64,000 bases of DNA from Alteromonadaceae bacterium M269 (GCA_004353515.1 SMNZ01000002.1:124001-188000), one strand, 5' to 3'; shown: positions 17,868 through 27,255, counted from the stretch's first letter. Made by a program: numbers and translations. The notes: generated from the sequence alone by a model not told the origin.

Positions 17868-18719
17868 ATGAAAAACAAATTTATCTTACCCCTAATTATG
17901 CTCAACATGCTAAGCGGTGTTGGGTCTCTTATTATGATTTTTATGACTGGAGGTAATCCAGTTTGGATAGGTGTTCTGTTAACAACACTTCCATTACCGT
18001 TTTTATTAATCGTACTTACAAATGTTCTGAAAATAGCGCGAACAAGTGCTCGATTACCCGTTATTCAGGTATTGAGTTTGTCTGGGCTAGGATTGGTTGC
18101 TCATACGCTTTATAACTTGAATGAGCCGTTGACGATGCCTTATAAAGCAGCTTTAGGAATCACTGTCTTTGGCGCTTTGTTTGTCCAGTGGTATGTGTGG
18201 TCTTATTCTAACTACGGACGCAAGAAGAGTAGTGCGATCACTAAGGGAAGAGCTTTACCTGATTTAAGATTCACACGCCTTGATAATAGCCAATTATCAT
18301 CCTCGGATTTTGTAGGCTCTAAGGTTCTGATGGTCTTTTTCAGAGCGAACTGGTGTCCGTTTTGTATGAATCAGTTAAAAGAGGTTCTCAATCGAGCAGC
18401 TGAATTGAAGAAGAACAATGTTCAAGTAAAGTTTATCTCGAATCAGGGAGTAGGCCTTTCATCTGAGCTCGCTAAATCTTTAGATTTACCTGAGCATTTT
18501 GAGATTCTTCAAGATGACGAATTGAAAGCGGCGAAAGCTTTAGGTATAGCAGATATTGGCGGAACTCCAGCAGGTATGTCTGCATATCCAGCAGATACCG
18601 TCATGGCTACTGTCATTACACTTGATGAAAAAGGTTTTGTTACTTTCGGTGATGAGACTGATAACTATCGTGTTCGCCCTCACCCTGATGTATTTATGCC
18701 AGTGCTTGAAAAATCCTAA
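17868..18719 (+). CDS. Membrane-anchored redoxin (thioredoxin-fold) protein
   Basis: A 283-residue protein. The first about 120 residues contain four hydrophobic helices with an IMLNMLSG start, and the rest is an AhpC/TSA-like domain. The redox motif is FFRANWCPFCMNQ (CxxC), followed by a DNYRVRPHPDVF C-terminal block that matches the end of the peroxiredoxin-like protein at 17037. It thus looks like a membrane-tethered relative of that neighbour. GGAGG lies about 8 bases before the ATG. It probably reduces peroxides or disulphides at the membrane; which side the domain faces is unclear. Confidence 0.85.
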   Translation: MKNKFILPLIMLNMLSGVGSLIMIFMTGGNPVWIGVLLTTLPLPFLLIVLTNVLKIARTSARLPVIQVLSLSGLGLVAHTLYNLNEPLTMPYKAALGITVFGALFVQWYVWSYSNYGRKKSSAITKGRALPDLRFTRLDNSQLSSSDFVGSKVLMVFFRANWCPFCMNQLKEVLNRAAELKKNNVQVKFISNQGVGLSSELAKSLDLPEHFEILQDDELKAAKALGIADIGGTPAGMSAYPADTVMATVITLDEKGFVTFGDETDNYRVRPHPDVFMPVLEKS

Positions 18720-18742
18720 TGGACAGTTCATCAACAGCTAAA

Positions 18743-18776
18743 AAAGCAAAACCAGCGGGAATGTTGGTTTTGCTTT
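18743..18776 (+). terminator. Hairpin after the membrane redoxin gene
   Basis: AAAGCAAAACCA pairs perfectly with TGGTTTTGCTTT (12 bp) around a 10-base loop, starting 24 bases after the stop. It fits an intrinsic terminator, with only a weak T-tract. Confidence 0.65.
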
Positions 18777-18866
18777 GTCTATTTTATATTCCAACGTTAT
18801 TGACTAATTAAGTCACTGTTAATATCTAAAAAGTTGTTTTTTAGTCTGAGCTTAATTTAGCAGTAA

Positions 18867-18889
18867 AAAGCCTCATAAGTGGAGGCTTT
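18867..18889 (-). terminator. Intrinsic terminator of the small secreted protein gene
   Basis: On the minus strand AAAGCCTC-CACTTAT-GAGGCTTT is followed by a T-run. It lies 27 bases after the stop of the 76-residue gene and matches a rho-independent terminator. Confidence 0.65.
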
Positions 18890-18915
18890 CCAAAAAGGTT
18901 ATTGCTGATAACACC

Positions 18916-19146
18916 CTAAGGAGCAAAGCCAGCAAGACCGACCTGTGAGCTACTGAAACTACCGCCTATGGCATTACAATCAGCCGCTGCACTAGATAAG
19001 TTAGAACCAGCAACATATCCTGTTTGTGAGCCACTGTCCGTAACGCAGGTGAAGTGATGAATGGATTCACCATTAGCTTGAGAACTGCCGCTATATAAAG
19101 AAATCGCCATGATAGATGAAATGAGTGCTATTTTTCTTGATTTCAT
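18916..19146 (-). CDS. Small secreted protein, unknown function
   Basis: A 76-residue protein with a clear signal peptide (residues 1 to about 24, ending SSQA-NG). The mature part is about 50 residues, rich in Ser, Gly and Ala, with exactly two cysteines (about 34 and 58) that could form a disulphide. AAGG lies 9 bases before the ATG and a good terminator follows, so the gene appears real although no family is recognised. It stands alone between the redoxin gene and an outer-membrane protein gene. Confidence 0.6.
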   Translation of the reverse strand: MKSRKIALISSIMAISLYSGSSQANGESIHHFTCVTDSGSQTGYVAGSNLSSAAADCNAIGGSFSSSQVGLAGFAP

Positions 19147-19472
19147 AAAATAAACCTTAAATTAGTTAGATTGCCATTTTTATTAGTGGTGAATTAATTT
19201 TAGTTTTTGATTATTTTATTTCCTGTGTTTATAAACCTTTTTTCCGAGGTTTCGCACCATTGACACCTATAGACGTCGAATCAGATGCATGCTCAGTCTC
19301 AAAAATGAAGAGCTTATGGCGGTACTCAAAAGATAAGTTAATATGTTTAGTGATAAAAAATTTGCTAACACTTATGTCAGGTAGATGTGAGTACTATCCG
19401 CTAGAATAAAAGCAAGCTAAGGCAGATTGATAGGGAAGACTCTTGGCGAATAATCTCAAATCAGGGGAACAA
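19147..19472. other. Intergenic region without a recognised gene
   Basis: About 326 AT-rich bases separate the divergent small secreted protein and the outer-membrane protein gene. They should hold both promoters. I see no convincing reading frame, strong dyad or repeat here. Confidence 0.5.
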
Positions 19473-20252
19473 ATGATGAAGGTGAGCAATAAGGGGGTAG
19501 GAATTTTAGGGCTGTTTGTGGGGAGCTTACTCTCGACAGTGGCTATTGCGGAAGATGGAGCTATTGCTCCCGACAGGCCAGGCCTCAGCACAGGAACACA
19601 TACTATATCGCCAGGCGTTGTATATCTGGAAGCGGGATATCAATACGAATTTACCCGTACGGATATAGATGTAGCAACGCACACATTCCCGCAGGTGGTT
19701 GTTAGAACAGGCATTAATGATAAGCTTGAAATTGACTTCGTATGGGATGGTTTTAATCGCGACCACGTCGAGGGATTACCGAATGAGACATCTCGAGCAG
19801 ATCTCGCCATTGGTGGAAAATACCGACTGTTTGAGTCTGAGGATTTCAATCTTACGCTCTTAGGTTTAATTAATGCGCCGGTAGGCTCTTCACCTTCAAC
19901 GTCAAATAACATCGATCCCTTATTAGGCTTACTTTGGGATTATAACTTGTCGGGTAATCTTCAGCTTTTTGGTGTAATTCAGTCAACACGACTTGAAGAC
20001 GAAAATGAAAACGATTTTCAGGAAAATCAATTTGGCCTTGGTATTAATATCGGGCACACAGAGAAGTTAACGAGTTTTGTAGAATATTTTGCCAACTTCC
20101 CTAATCAGTCTTTGCTCGATGAACAGCATATTATCGATGCTGGAGTGACCTACCTCTACACCGATGACCTTCAGTTTGACTTTAGTGCAGGTGTCGGCTT
20201 GAACGATGAAACCAGCCATTTTGTTAGCTTGGGTGTTTCCGTTCGGTTTTAA
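19473..20252 (+). CDS. Outer-membrane beta-barrel, MetA-pathway/phenol-transporter-like
   Basis: A 259-residue secreted protein. It has a signal peptide ending near TVAIAEDG and then APDRPGLSTGTHTISPGVVYLE, the start of the 'putative MetA-pathway of phenol degradation' outer-membrane family. The remainder alternates hydrophobic and polar residues as in a beta-barrel and ends in aromatic F (VSVRF), the outer-membrane insertion signal. An upstream TTG at 19443 is possible, but AGGGGA sits 5 bases before the ATG at 19473, with a second ATG at 19476. A transport role is inferred from the family; the substrate is unknown. Confidence 0.8.
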   Translation: MMKVSNKGVGILGLFVGSLLSTVAIAEDGAIAPDRPGLSTGTHTISPGVVYLEAGYQYEFTRTDIDVATHTFPQVVVRTGINDKLEIDFVWDGFNRDHVEGLPNETSRADLAIGGKYRLFESEDFNLTLLGLINAPVGSSPSTSNNIDPLLGLLWDYNLSGNLQLFGVIQSTRLEDENENDFQENQFGLGINIGHTEKLTSFVEYFANFPNQSLLDEQHIIDAGVTYLYTDDLQFDFSAGVGLNDETSHFVSLGVSVRF

Positions 20253-20425
20253 ACTTAAATGTGGTTCGGTATAACATGCACTGAGTAATAGAAAGTTTGC
20301 ATGGGCAGTTAATAAACCAATTGCCGGTAGTTGTCATGTGCTCTCGACTAGAGTAGCTTCTAGGTTCTATACAGCAAAGATCAACAGACCCTAGAGTTTG
20401 AAGCTATGCGAGAGTATTTATCCTA

Positions 20426-21580
20426 ATGTCATCCAATCACTTCAAGAGCCGATTACCGGATGTTGCTACCAGTATATTCACTGAAATGTCGTTGTTGGCA
20501 AATCAGTCTGGAGCGATTAATTTATCTCAAGGCTTTCCTGAGTTTGATACGCCCGAGTTTTTAAAAGCAGCTGTTATTGATGCCGTGCAACAAGGAAAAA
20601 ACCAATACGCGCCGTCAAGTGGTTTGCCGCCGTTACTAGAGCAAATCAGTGCACTGATTAATCGTCGTTATCAGTATCAGCTAGATCCTCATAAAAATAT
20701 CACCATTACCTCTGGCGCGACTGAAGCAATATTCGTAGCAATCCAAACGATTGTGCACGCCGGTGATGAAGTGATTATTTTTGATCCTGCTTATGACTCT
20801 TATGCGCCGGTTATTCAGCTCGCTGGTGGCCGTAGTGTGCATATTCCGTTATCTGCTCCGGACTACAAAGTTAATTGGCAGCAAGTTCAAGAAAGTGTTA
20901 CTGACCGTACTCGAGCGATTATTGTGAATTCTCCTCACAACCCAACAGGTACGCTTCTCGACCATCAGGATATGTTGAATTTGCAGCAAATCGTTTGTGA
21001 TAACGATTTATTTTTGATCAGTGATGAAGTTTATGAATTCATTACCTTTGACAAAAAAGCGCATCAGAGTGTGCTTAAGTATCCTGAGTTGTTTGAACGT
21101 GCTTTTGTTGTCTCTAGTTTTGGCAAAACTTTTCATTGTACTGGCTGGAAAATGGGGTACTGCTCTGCGCCAGAGTATCTCACTAATGAATTCCGAAAGA
21201 TCCACCAATATGTGACTTATAGTGTCCATACGCCGTCTCAAATCGGTATTACGAACATGCTCACTGAACACCCAGAGCATATTGATGAACTGGGGACGTT
21301 TTATCAGCAAAAGCGTGATTACTTAATCGGCAAGTTAGCGAGTTCTAAATTCAAAATCCTGCCATCGTCAGGTACCTATTTCCTTCTTGTCGATTACAGC
21401 AACATATCAGATATGGATGATCGTTCGTTCTGTCACTGGCTCACCACGGAAGTCGGCGTCGCTGCTATACCATTAAGTCCATTTTATGAACAACCCAATA
21501 CGAATAAAGTGATTCGCCTGTGTTTTGCAAAAAATGAAGCCACACTGGATTTGGCCGCGGAGAAGTTATGTCAGTTGTAG
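20426..21580 (+). CDS. PLP-dependent aminotransferase, YbdL/methionine aminotransferase-like
   Basis: A 384-residue class I/II aminotransferase. It shows NSPHNPTG, SDEVYEFITF, and the PLP lysine in SSFGKTFHCTGWKMGY. The last motif is typical of YbdL and glutamine transaminase K relatives, which accept methionine, glutamine and aromatic amino acids with 2-oxo acids. The gene overlaps the following omega-amidase gene by 13 bases. That pairing fits the glutamine-transaminase/omega-amidase route used for repairing or recycling 2-oxo acids, including 4-methylthio-2-oxobutanoate of methionine salvage. Confidence 0.9.
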   Translation: MSSNHFKSRLPDVATSIFTEMSLLANQSGAINLSQGFPEFDTPEFLKAAVIDAVQQGKNQYAPSSGLPPLLEQISALINRRYQYQLDPHKNITITSGATEAIFVAIQTIVHAGDEVIIFDPAYDSYAPVIQLAGGRSVHIPLSAPDYKVNWQQVQESVTDRTRAIIVNSPHNPTGTLLDHQDMLNLQQIVCDNDLFLISDEVYEFITFDKKAHQSVLKYPELFERAFVVSSFGKTFHCTGWKMGYCSAPEYLTNEFRKIHQYVTYSVHTPSQIGITNMLTEHPEHIDELGTFYQQKRDYLIGKLASSKFKILPSSGTYFLLVDYSNISDMDDRSFCHWLTTEVGVAAIPLSPFYEQPNTNKVIRLCFAKNEATLDLAAEKLCQL

Positions 21581-22374
21581 CTGAATCAAATGTCGACGGA
21601 AAAACCTTAACTGTTGCCGCCGTGCAGTACGATATTTCGTGGCTGGATAAACAGCAGAATCTAGACACATTATCTCAACATTTAGATGCATTAACTAATG
21701 TTGACTTAGTCTTGCTGCCAGAAACATTTTCAACAGGGTTTGCGATTGATCATGATGGTTGTGAAGAGCCACAAGATAATGGCTTGGTGCTTGATTGGTT
21801 GAAAGAGCAGGCAAGTAAAATTCAGGCAGTGGTAGCGGGTTCTGTGCTCGTGAAACAGGGTAATAAAAAGGCAAATCGGTTCTACTGGGTATGGCCTAAT
21901 GGCGACGTTAAGTTTTATGACAAACGTCATCTATTTCGTTTAGGCAATGAACAAGACTTTGTTGTTCAAGGAGAAAGTCGGGAAATCTTTGTCGTTAACG
22001 GTGTGCGTATTCTCCCCTTGGTGTGTTACGACCTTCGTTTCCCAGTGTGGTCACGTAACTTACAAGATTATGACGTGATCGTTTCCGTTGCTAATTGGCC
22101 AGCCGTTAGGCGCAATGTATGGGATACCTTATTGCAAGCAAGAGCGATGGAGAACCAAGCTTTTGTCGTTGGTGTTAACCGAGTGGGTGATGATGGAAAA
22201 GGCATTGGTCACTCAGGAGGTACCGCCATTTATGATTTCCTAGGTGAGCCCGTTGTTCGTGCAAAAGACGATGCCGTTGAGGTCATTCAGGCAACATTAG
22301 ACCTTGAAAAGCTCGCTGCTTTTAAAACCAAATTTCCAGCTTATCTGGATGCCGATGAGTTCAAGATTTTGTAG
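21568..22374 (+). CDS. Omega-amidase, nitrilase superfamily (YafV-like)
   Basis: A 268-residue carbon-nitrogen hydrolase. The catalytic Glu is in LLPETF, Lys in YDKRHLF and Cys in LVCYDLRFP, all in the expected order. Length and motifs match YafV/NIT2-like omega-amidases, which hydrolyse 2-oxoglutaramate or 2-oxosuccinamate to the acid and ammonia. Its start lies within the last codons of the aminotransferase gene, so translation is probably coupled and the two enzymes act in sequence: transamination with glutamine, then removal of 2-oxoglutaramate. Confidence 0.9.
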   Translation: MSVVAESNVDGKTLTVAAVQYDISWLDKQQNLDTLSQHLDALTNVDLVLLPETFSTGFAIDHDGCEEPQDNGLVLDWLKEQASKIQAVVAGSVLVKQGNKKANRFYWVWPNGDVKFYDKRHLFRLGNEQDFVVQGESREIFVVNGVRILPLVCYDLRFPVWSRNLQDYDVIVSVANWPAVRRNVWDTLLQARAMENQAFVVGVNRVGDDGKGIGHSGGTAIYDFLGEPVVRAKDDAVEVIQATLDLEKLAAFKTKFPAYLDADEFKIL

Positions 22375-22454
22375 GTTAGACGTAATAGAACTCATTGATG
22401 AAACTAGCTAAAGTCGTAATAAATAACCGTGAGTTCCAACCTTAGGAGAAAGCC

Positions 22455-23348
22455 ATGTGTGATGAGTTGACAGAAAAAGATAACGAAGATTTTGAGCAAA
22501 AAGGTGGCACGCTAAACCGCCGTGATTTTGGTAAGTTAAGTGCCGCTGGTATCTTTTCCCTCTACTACGCTGGATTTGCTAATGCGAGTGGTCTATTTAA
22601 AGATGACCTCGTTGAGACTGAAGTTGAAGTTAAAATGCCCGAAGGTGTTTCCGATAGCTTTTTCGTACATCCCGCTAAAGGTAAGCATCCAGGAATTTTA
22701 ATGTGGCCTGATATTAGGGGCTTAAGACCTGCGTTTAAAGCTATGGCTAAGCGCTTAGCGGCAGAAGGTTATTCTGTATTGGTGGTTAATCCGTTTTACC
22801 GCGATGCAAAACACCCTGTCATCGACCCGGGCAAAGGGTTCAGAGACCCTGGAGTGCGTGAAGTCCTCATTCCTATGTATCGTAAATTGACTCACGAAGC
22901 CAGTATGTCGGATGCACGTGCTTATATTAAGTTTATCGATCAGCAAGACAGTGTGGATACATCACGCGGAATAGGAACTGCGGGATACTGTATGGGTGGT
23001 CCTTTGATTATGAGAACGGCTGGTGCAGTGCCTGAAAGAGTTGGCGCAGCTGCTTCATTTCATGGTGGCGGCCTAGTGACAGAAAGAGAAGATAGCCCTC
23101 ATTTGCTGATACCTAAATCTCCAGCTCATGTTTTACATGCCATCGCTGCAAATGATGACGAACGTTCACCAACAGTGAAGGATGATCTTGCCGCAGCTTA
23201 TAAAGCGGCTGGTGTACCAGCAGAGATTGAAGTCTACAAAGATACATTGCATGGTTGGTGTCCGCCGGATTCAAGCGTATACAACCAAGAGCAAGCGGAG
23301 AAAGCTTGGTCTCGTATGCTAAATCTCTTTAAGACTGCTCTAGTCTAA
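22455..23348 (+). CDS. Exported dienelactone hydrolase-family protein
   Basis: A 297-residue alpha/beta hydrolase. A twin-arginine-like leader, LNRRDFGKLSAAGIF, lies at about residues 20-35. The nucleophile is cysteine 179 in GTAGYCMGG, as in dienelactone hydrolases, with a late His in LHGWCPP. The family cleaves lactones and esters; here the protein is probably exported folded to the periplasm. AGGAG lies about 6 bases before the ATG. It follows the omega-amidase gene by 80 bases and is closed by a strong terminator. Confidence 0.85.
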   Translation: MCDELTEKDNEDFEQKGGTLNRRDFGKLSAAGIFSLYYAGFANASGLFKDDLVETEVEVKMPEGVSDSFFVHPAKGKHPGILMWPDIRGLRPAFKAMAKRLAAEGYSVLVVNPFYRDAKHPVIDPGKGFRDPGVREVLIPMYRKLTHEASMSDARAYIKFIDQQDSVDTSRGIGTAGYCMGGPLIMRTAGAVPERVGAAASFHGGGLVTEREDSPHLLIPKSPAHVLHAIAANDDERSPTVKDDLAAAYKAAGVPAEIEVYKDTLHGWCPPDSSVYNQEQAEKAWSRMLNLFKTALV

Positions 23349-23359
23349 AATATCGCTGG

Positions 23360-23416
23360 CGCTAGCTCATAAACAAAACTCCTTATTGAGTTTATTGGTT
23401 CGAGCTAGCGTTTTTT
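23360..23416 (+). terminator. Intrinsic terminator after the dienelactone hydrolase gene
   Basis: CGCTAGCTC pairs with GAGCTAGCG and is followed at once by six T residues. The inner loop contains a second pairing (ATAAAC/GTTTAT). It is a good rho-independent terminator 12 bases after the stop. Confidence 0.8.
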
Positions 23417-23559
23417 CATCTGTCGCTCCTGATAGAGTGCGCCTTACATAAAAGTTGGCTGGTGGACGTGCAATCACTCCCTAGTTACAATGGTTAAATA
23501 TTCTCGCAATACAGCTTTAAATCACAAATATCTTGTCGCCTGGTTGAGGAGGGAATCCG

Positions 23560-23946
23560 ATGTTTGAGCCCCATTGCCAATACAGTATAGACATTCAGGG
23601 AGCCGTTATGGTGACCATACTCTCTGGAGCATGGAACCGGGAAGGTGCTAAGAAATACGCTGAAGATGTTAAAACAGCAGCTGAGAATCTTGTACATAAA
23701 CCTTGGTGTCGAATTGCAGATTTAAGTGATTTTGATGGTGGACCAATGGAAGTCATGGATGAACTTATCGAGCTACAACAATGGAGCCGAAGTAACAAGT
23801 GCGTCCGCCTGCTATTGGTGGCACCTAAGCTGTTAAATAAAAGTGTTATTGATTCCAAAGCGCCTGTGTATCCGGATGTCGATCAACTAGCCACTCTTGA
23901 TGAAGCAATTCAAAGAGCCAATGAGCTTCTAATCCCTCCCAAGTAA
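23560..23946 (+). CDS. Small STAS/SpoIIAA-like domain protein
   Basis: A 128-residue single-domain soluble protein. The pattern of beta strand, WNREGAKKYAEDV helix, WCRIADLSDFDGGP strand-loop, and LLLVAPKLLN resembles SpoIIAA/STAS-like small domains found in marine bacteria. GAGG sits about 10 bases before the ATG. No neighbour shares an operon with it, and its partner is unknown. I see no catalytic motif. Assignment to a STAS-like fold is by sequence feel and is tentative. Confidence 0.6.
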   Translation: MFEPHCQYSIDIQGAVMVTILSGAWNREGAKKYAEDVKTAAENLVHKPWCRIADLSDFDGGPMEVMDELIELQQWSRSNKCVRLLLVAPKLLNKSVIDSKAPVYPDVDQLATLDEAIQRANELLIPPK

Positions 23947-24099
23947 GCTTTAACATTCTTCTGTGCCCGTTCGTTCTAATCATCAATGATGATTATTCTA
24001 TTTGAAGTTAGCCTCTGAAAATTCGATTACGTTACTTCATTTAAACCGTCTGACATTTCTTGACGACAAAGGAGTATTAAAATCTAAGAAGAGTTTTCT

Positions 24100-25962
24100 A
24101 TGCCTTTGCTGACTCGTGTAGTTTTTGTCTTTATTTCGATTATGTCCTTTTCTATTGAAGCCTCTCAAACGAGCGTCATCAAGGGTGTCAAAAAACGCCC
24201 TGTCATAGATGGTTTACTAGACAAACACCTGGCGACTTTGCCTGTGCGTCATTTCGAACGATTCTATGATTTTGATAATGACGGTCCTGTTCCTGCAACC
24301 GTCAGTTATCGTATAGCTCATCATGCAGATGGACTTTATCTCTATTTTGAGACGGATGCTGATGCGATCACTTATCGCAAGCGCGGCTTCATTTATGGCG
24401 ATGGATTTAAGGTTGTTGTCGGCAAATACAATCCCTATGGTCGAGCCAAGGAATATGTTGAAGTGGTTTACTCGCCTACAAAACGAGAAGAGGATATGTC
24501 CTCAAGGCAGTACATTTCTTCTTATAACGTGACAGGAAAACCTCGTCGGCTTTCAGATAAGTCTGAAATGCAGGAAGCAGTGTTCGATGGCGGTACTGGC
24601 TTTGAGGTTTTTTTAAGTTGGCAAGATATCAGCCCGTATCACTTTCACTTCACGCAAAATATCGGTCTAAATCTGTATTTCGCCAAAGGTATTCTGGACA
24701 AAGCGGGAACTATTGCCACATACGGATATGCCATCAGGCATGATGAAGGAATATGGGATGAGGCAGTCGATCATCGAGTATTAGCGCCATTTTCTTTTTC
24801 TCAGCCTACTGGTGAATCACAGCCATTCTCGATGACAATCGTTCAACGCACACTCCCAGTGGGACAAGCTCTGGACTTAAAAACTTATGGTGGAAGTCAT
24901 ACTGACTCAGCTGAAACATGGCATATTCGCGATAAAGAGAATGCCGTTGTTGCTTCAGGCAAACTCAATCAACAGGGTAAGGCGGGCCATTGTCAAATCA
25001 ATGTATCGAGTTTGGCTGCAGGTACTTATGTTTTCGAGTTGTTAGGGCATAGCCAGTCATTTAGCCTGTTACCTGACGTTGATTTGAATAATGTGCTTTC
25101 TATTTTGTGGGATACGGAAGATATATCTCGCGGTACGAAAAATACCTTGCTGTTTCGTATCGAACAAATCCAGGAGTCTCTAGACAGTATTAAACCTTAC
25201 GAATCGAAACACGAGTTAGTTGAGCAAATGGTATCTCTCGAAGATAACCTGAAGCTAATTGAACAAGGAAATGATCCTTTTGCATCTTTAAAACTCCCTT
25301 ACAGAAGAGCTTTTCGCTCGAAATTGGATGGCACATTACAACCTTATACGATAAAGCTGCCTGATAATTATGAACCCTCGAAAAAGTATCCTTTGCTCGT
25401 GTTTATGCATGGTAGCGGTCAAGATGAGAAGAGCCTTTTGGATCAGCCTAGAAGCAATGGTGAGTTTATTGAAATAGCGCCTTATGCGAGAGATAAGTTT
25501 TACGCCTACGCGTTTCAACAGTCTGACATAGACATTAACGAAGCTATTGCGGATGCCATTGCAAACTTTTCAGTCGATGAGAGTCGTATCATCATTGGCG
25601 GCTTTTCGATGGGAGGATACGGAGCACTATTAACCTATGTTCGAAACCCAGAACGCTATGCAGGAGTTGCAGTATTTGCCGGTCATCCGAACCTGGCGAA
25701 TCAATGGTTGGACACCGATACCTACGCTGACTTTACTAAACCTGAAGCGCTATCGTCTTTCCATAAGGTTCCTGTGTTTATTTATCACGGAACCGCAGAT
25801 CCTGCCCTAGATGTCACTTTGATGCAGAAGCTGGCGGCAGATTTAGAATATAGCGGGGCTTTTGTGACAACGTCATTCGTTGATGGACGAGGACATGTTT
25901 ACCAAGACAGTGATACACACAAACGCTATCTAGCTTGGCTTGAATCACTGGTTACGCAATGA
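24100..25962 (+). CDS. Secreted DOMON/CBM9-like and esterase two-domain protein
   Basis: A 620-residue secreted protein with a signal peptide (about 1-21). The N-terminal 200 residues start with IKGVKKRPVIDGLLD and resemble CBM9/DOMON-like carbohydrate-binding domains. A linker of about 120 residues follows. From about residue 405 comes an alpha/beta-hydrolase with PLLVFMHGSGQDEKS (oxyanion region), the nucleophile elbow GGFSMGGYGA, IYHGTADP (Asp) and GRGHVYQD (His). This resembles PHB-depolymerase or feruloyl-esterase-like enzymes acting on polymers. No partner genes for a polysaccharide locus lie nearby. Confidence 0.82.
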   Translation: MPLLTRVVFVFISIMSFSIEASQTSVIKGVKKRPVIDGLLDKHLATLPVRHFERFYDFDNDGPVPATVSYRIAHHADGLYLYFETDADAITYRKRGFIYGDGFKVVVGKYNPYGRAKEYVEVVYSPTKREEDMSSRQYISSYNVTGKPRRLSDKSEMQEAVFDGGTGFEVFLSWQDISPYHFHFTQNIGLNLYFAKGILDKAGTIATYGYAIRHDEGIWDEAVDHRVLAPFSFSQPTGESQPFSMTIVQRTLPVGQALDLKTYGGSHTDSAETWHIRDKENAVVASGKLNQQGKAGHCQINVSSLAAGTYVFELLGHSQSFSLLPDVDLNNVLSILWDTEDISRGTKNTLLFRIEQIQESLDSIKPYESKHELVEQMVSLEDNLKLIEQGNDPFASLKLPYRRAFRSKLDGTLQPYTIKLPDNYEPSKKYPLLVFMHGSGQDEKSLLDQPRSNGEFIEIAPYARDKFYAYAFQQSDIDINEAIADAIANFSVDESRIIIGGFSMGGYGALLTYVRNPERYAGVAVFAGHPNLANQWLDTDTYADFTKPEALSSFHKVPVFIYHGTADPALDVTLMQKLAADLEYSGAFVTTSFVDGRGHVYQDSDTHKRYLAWLESLVTQ

Positions 25963-25992
25963 GTTAGAGGAACCTAGGGAATAAAGCTGTGG

Positions 25993-26018
25993 TTGGTTAC
26001 AGCGCTAACTGTAACCAA
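25993..26018. terminator. Hairpin at the convergent 3' ends
   Basis: TTGGTTACAG-CGCTAA-CTGTAACCAA is a perfect 10-bp stem overlapping the last codons of the endonuclease/phosphatase-family gene and lying 30 bases after the esterase fusion gene. It probably ends the plus-strand transcript. Confidence 0.5.
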
Positions 26019-27184
26019 ACTAAGCGATGATCTGACGAGCTAGCGCGATCTTTAACAAGTCGATAAAGTTTGTCTTCTTCGGTAGGCCAAAACACACCAC
26101 CATTGATAACGGTAAAGTGTTTAGAAGGAATGACATAATCAGCGCGAGCTCCCCAGCTGGCGGTGTGGTACTTACCGTAGGGATTATCTGGTCTATTGAG
26201 CTTGCCTGCTTCACTTTGTGGCGTGAATTGATTGTTGACTTCCGATGATGCCAGGAGCTCTGAAATGACTGGCTTAGTGTCGTTAACTCTGTCAGGTGAG
26301 GCGTTTTGATCACCAAGAATAACAAACCTAGCTCCCGGATTAAGACCGCCATAGATGCCTCTATCGTCATAAATATAAGTGCTCTTTTGTGGCGTAATAT
26401 AATCTAGCCAAAAGCGGATCTCGTCGTGATTACGTTTGCCGTTTCTATCTTCTGGTCCATCAAACACGGGTGGTGTGGGATGACTTGCTAGTACTCGAAT
26501 AATCTCTCCGTTCACATCGACAGGAATGTCCCAATGGGATTTCGACGATAACCTCAGATTCTCCCATTCCCAGTCATTGTAGAAAGGTTCTTTGTTTTCG
26601 GGGGTAATTGGTTTTAACGCGCCTAGCATATCCGACCATAGAAAACGCTGAAAGGTGCGAATGTCTTTGTTAACAATGGGGTACTTAGACAGCAGCACCA
26701 TGCCGTAATGCCCGGTGTATAAGCCGAATCCCTGCGCATCTGCACCAAAGTTTTCAGCTTTGCCATTATTGTCTAAATCGAATGATGTGGGTAATCCGGT
26801 ATTGGATTGAGCATAAAAGAAGTACGGATAATTTATGGGCTCGCTGCCATTATTGGCCTTGCTGAGATAATTATCGATAAAAGCGCGAATACCGTGTTTG
26901 GGGTTATCGATGAAGTCAAACTCGTTCAAAAGAATAATATCAGGCTTCGTCCGTTGAATTATCTCAGCAATATTACTTATTTGTGGGTGGTTGCCGTCAG
27001 CTAAATGCTTCATGAGTAACTGTGAACCTTGGAGTGTTTCACCTTGATTATCCTCGTCAACGTAATTGCGAGCTTCCATACTCACGTTGAAGGTGGCGAC
27101 AGTAATAGGATGATTCGATAACTCTTTGGCTGTTGTGCTACACGCGGATAACAACAAAATCCAAAGGGGTATTAACTTGTACAT
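25997..27184 (-). CDS. Lipoprotein, endonuclease/exonuclease/phosphatase family
   Basis: A 395-residue protein with a lipoprotein signal (LLLSAC, lipid Cys at about 15). Metallophosphoesterase-type motifs are ATFNVSMEA, LNEFDF (metal Glu), LGDQNASPD and the C-terminal SDHRLV. The start at 27184 is preferred over an upstream ATG because AGGAAG lies 4 bases before it and it gives a proper lipoprotein leader. The gene follows the PhoX-like gene by 71 bases and folE2 beyond it, so it may be the third gene of a Zur-controlled operon. Likely a surface or periplasmic phosphodiesterase/nuclease releasing phosphate or nucleotides. Confidence 0.85.
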   Translation of the reverse strand: MYKLIPLWILLLSACSTTAKELSNHPITVATFNVSMEARNYVDEDNQGETLQGSQLLMKHLADGNHPQISNIAEIIQRTKPDIILLNEFDFIDNPKHGIRAFIDNYLSKANNGSEPINYPYFFYAQSNTGLPTSFDLDNNGKAENFGADAQGFGLYTGHYGMVLLSKYPIVNKDIRTFQRFLWSDMLGALKPITPENKEPFYNDWEWENLRLSSKSHWDIPVDVNGEIIRVLASHPTPPVFDGPEDRNGKRNHDEIRFWLDYITPQKSTYIYDDRGIYGGLNPGARFVILGDQNASPDRVNDTKPVISELLASSEVNNQFTPQSEAGKLNRPDNPYGKYHTASWGARADYVIPSKHFTVINGGVFWPTEEDKLYRLVKDRASSSDHRLVWLQLAL

Positions 27185-27255
27185 TTTTCTTCCTGTAAAG
27201 TGCACAACTGCGAAAGAGAGGTGCACTACTCATGATGTATTTAGATAAAAAAGCT

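Noticed and set aside
20265-20287. A possible fourth Zur box (GGTATAACATGC) before the aminotransferase gene.
   Set aside because: Only the right half fits; the left half matches 3 of 7 positions and the spacing to any start gives no support.
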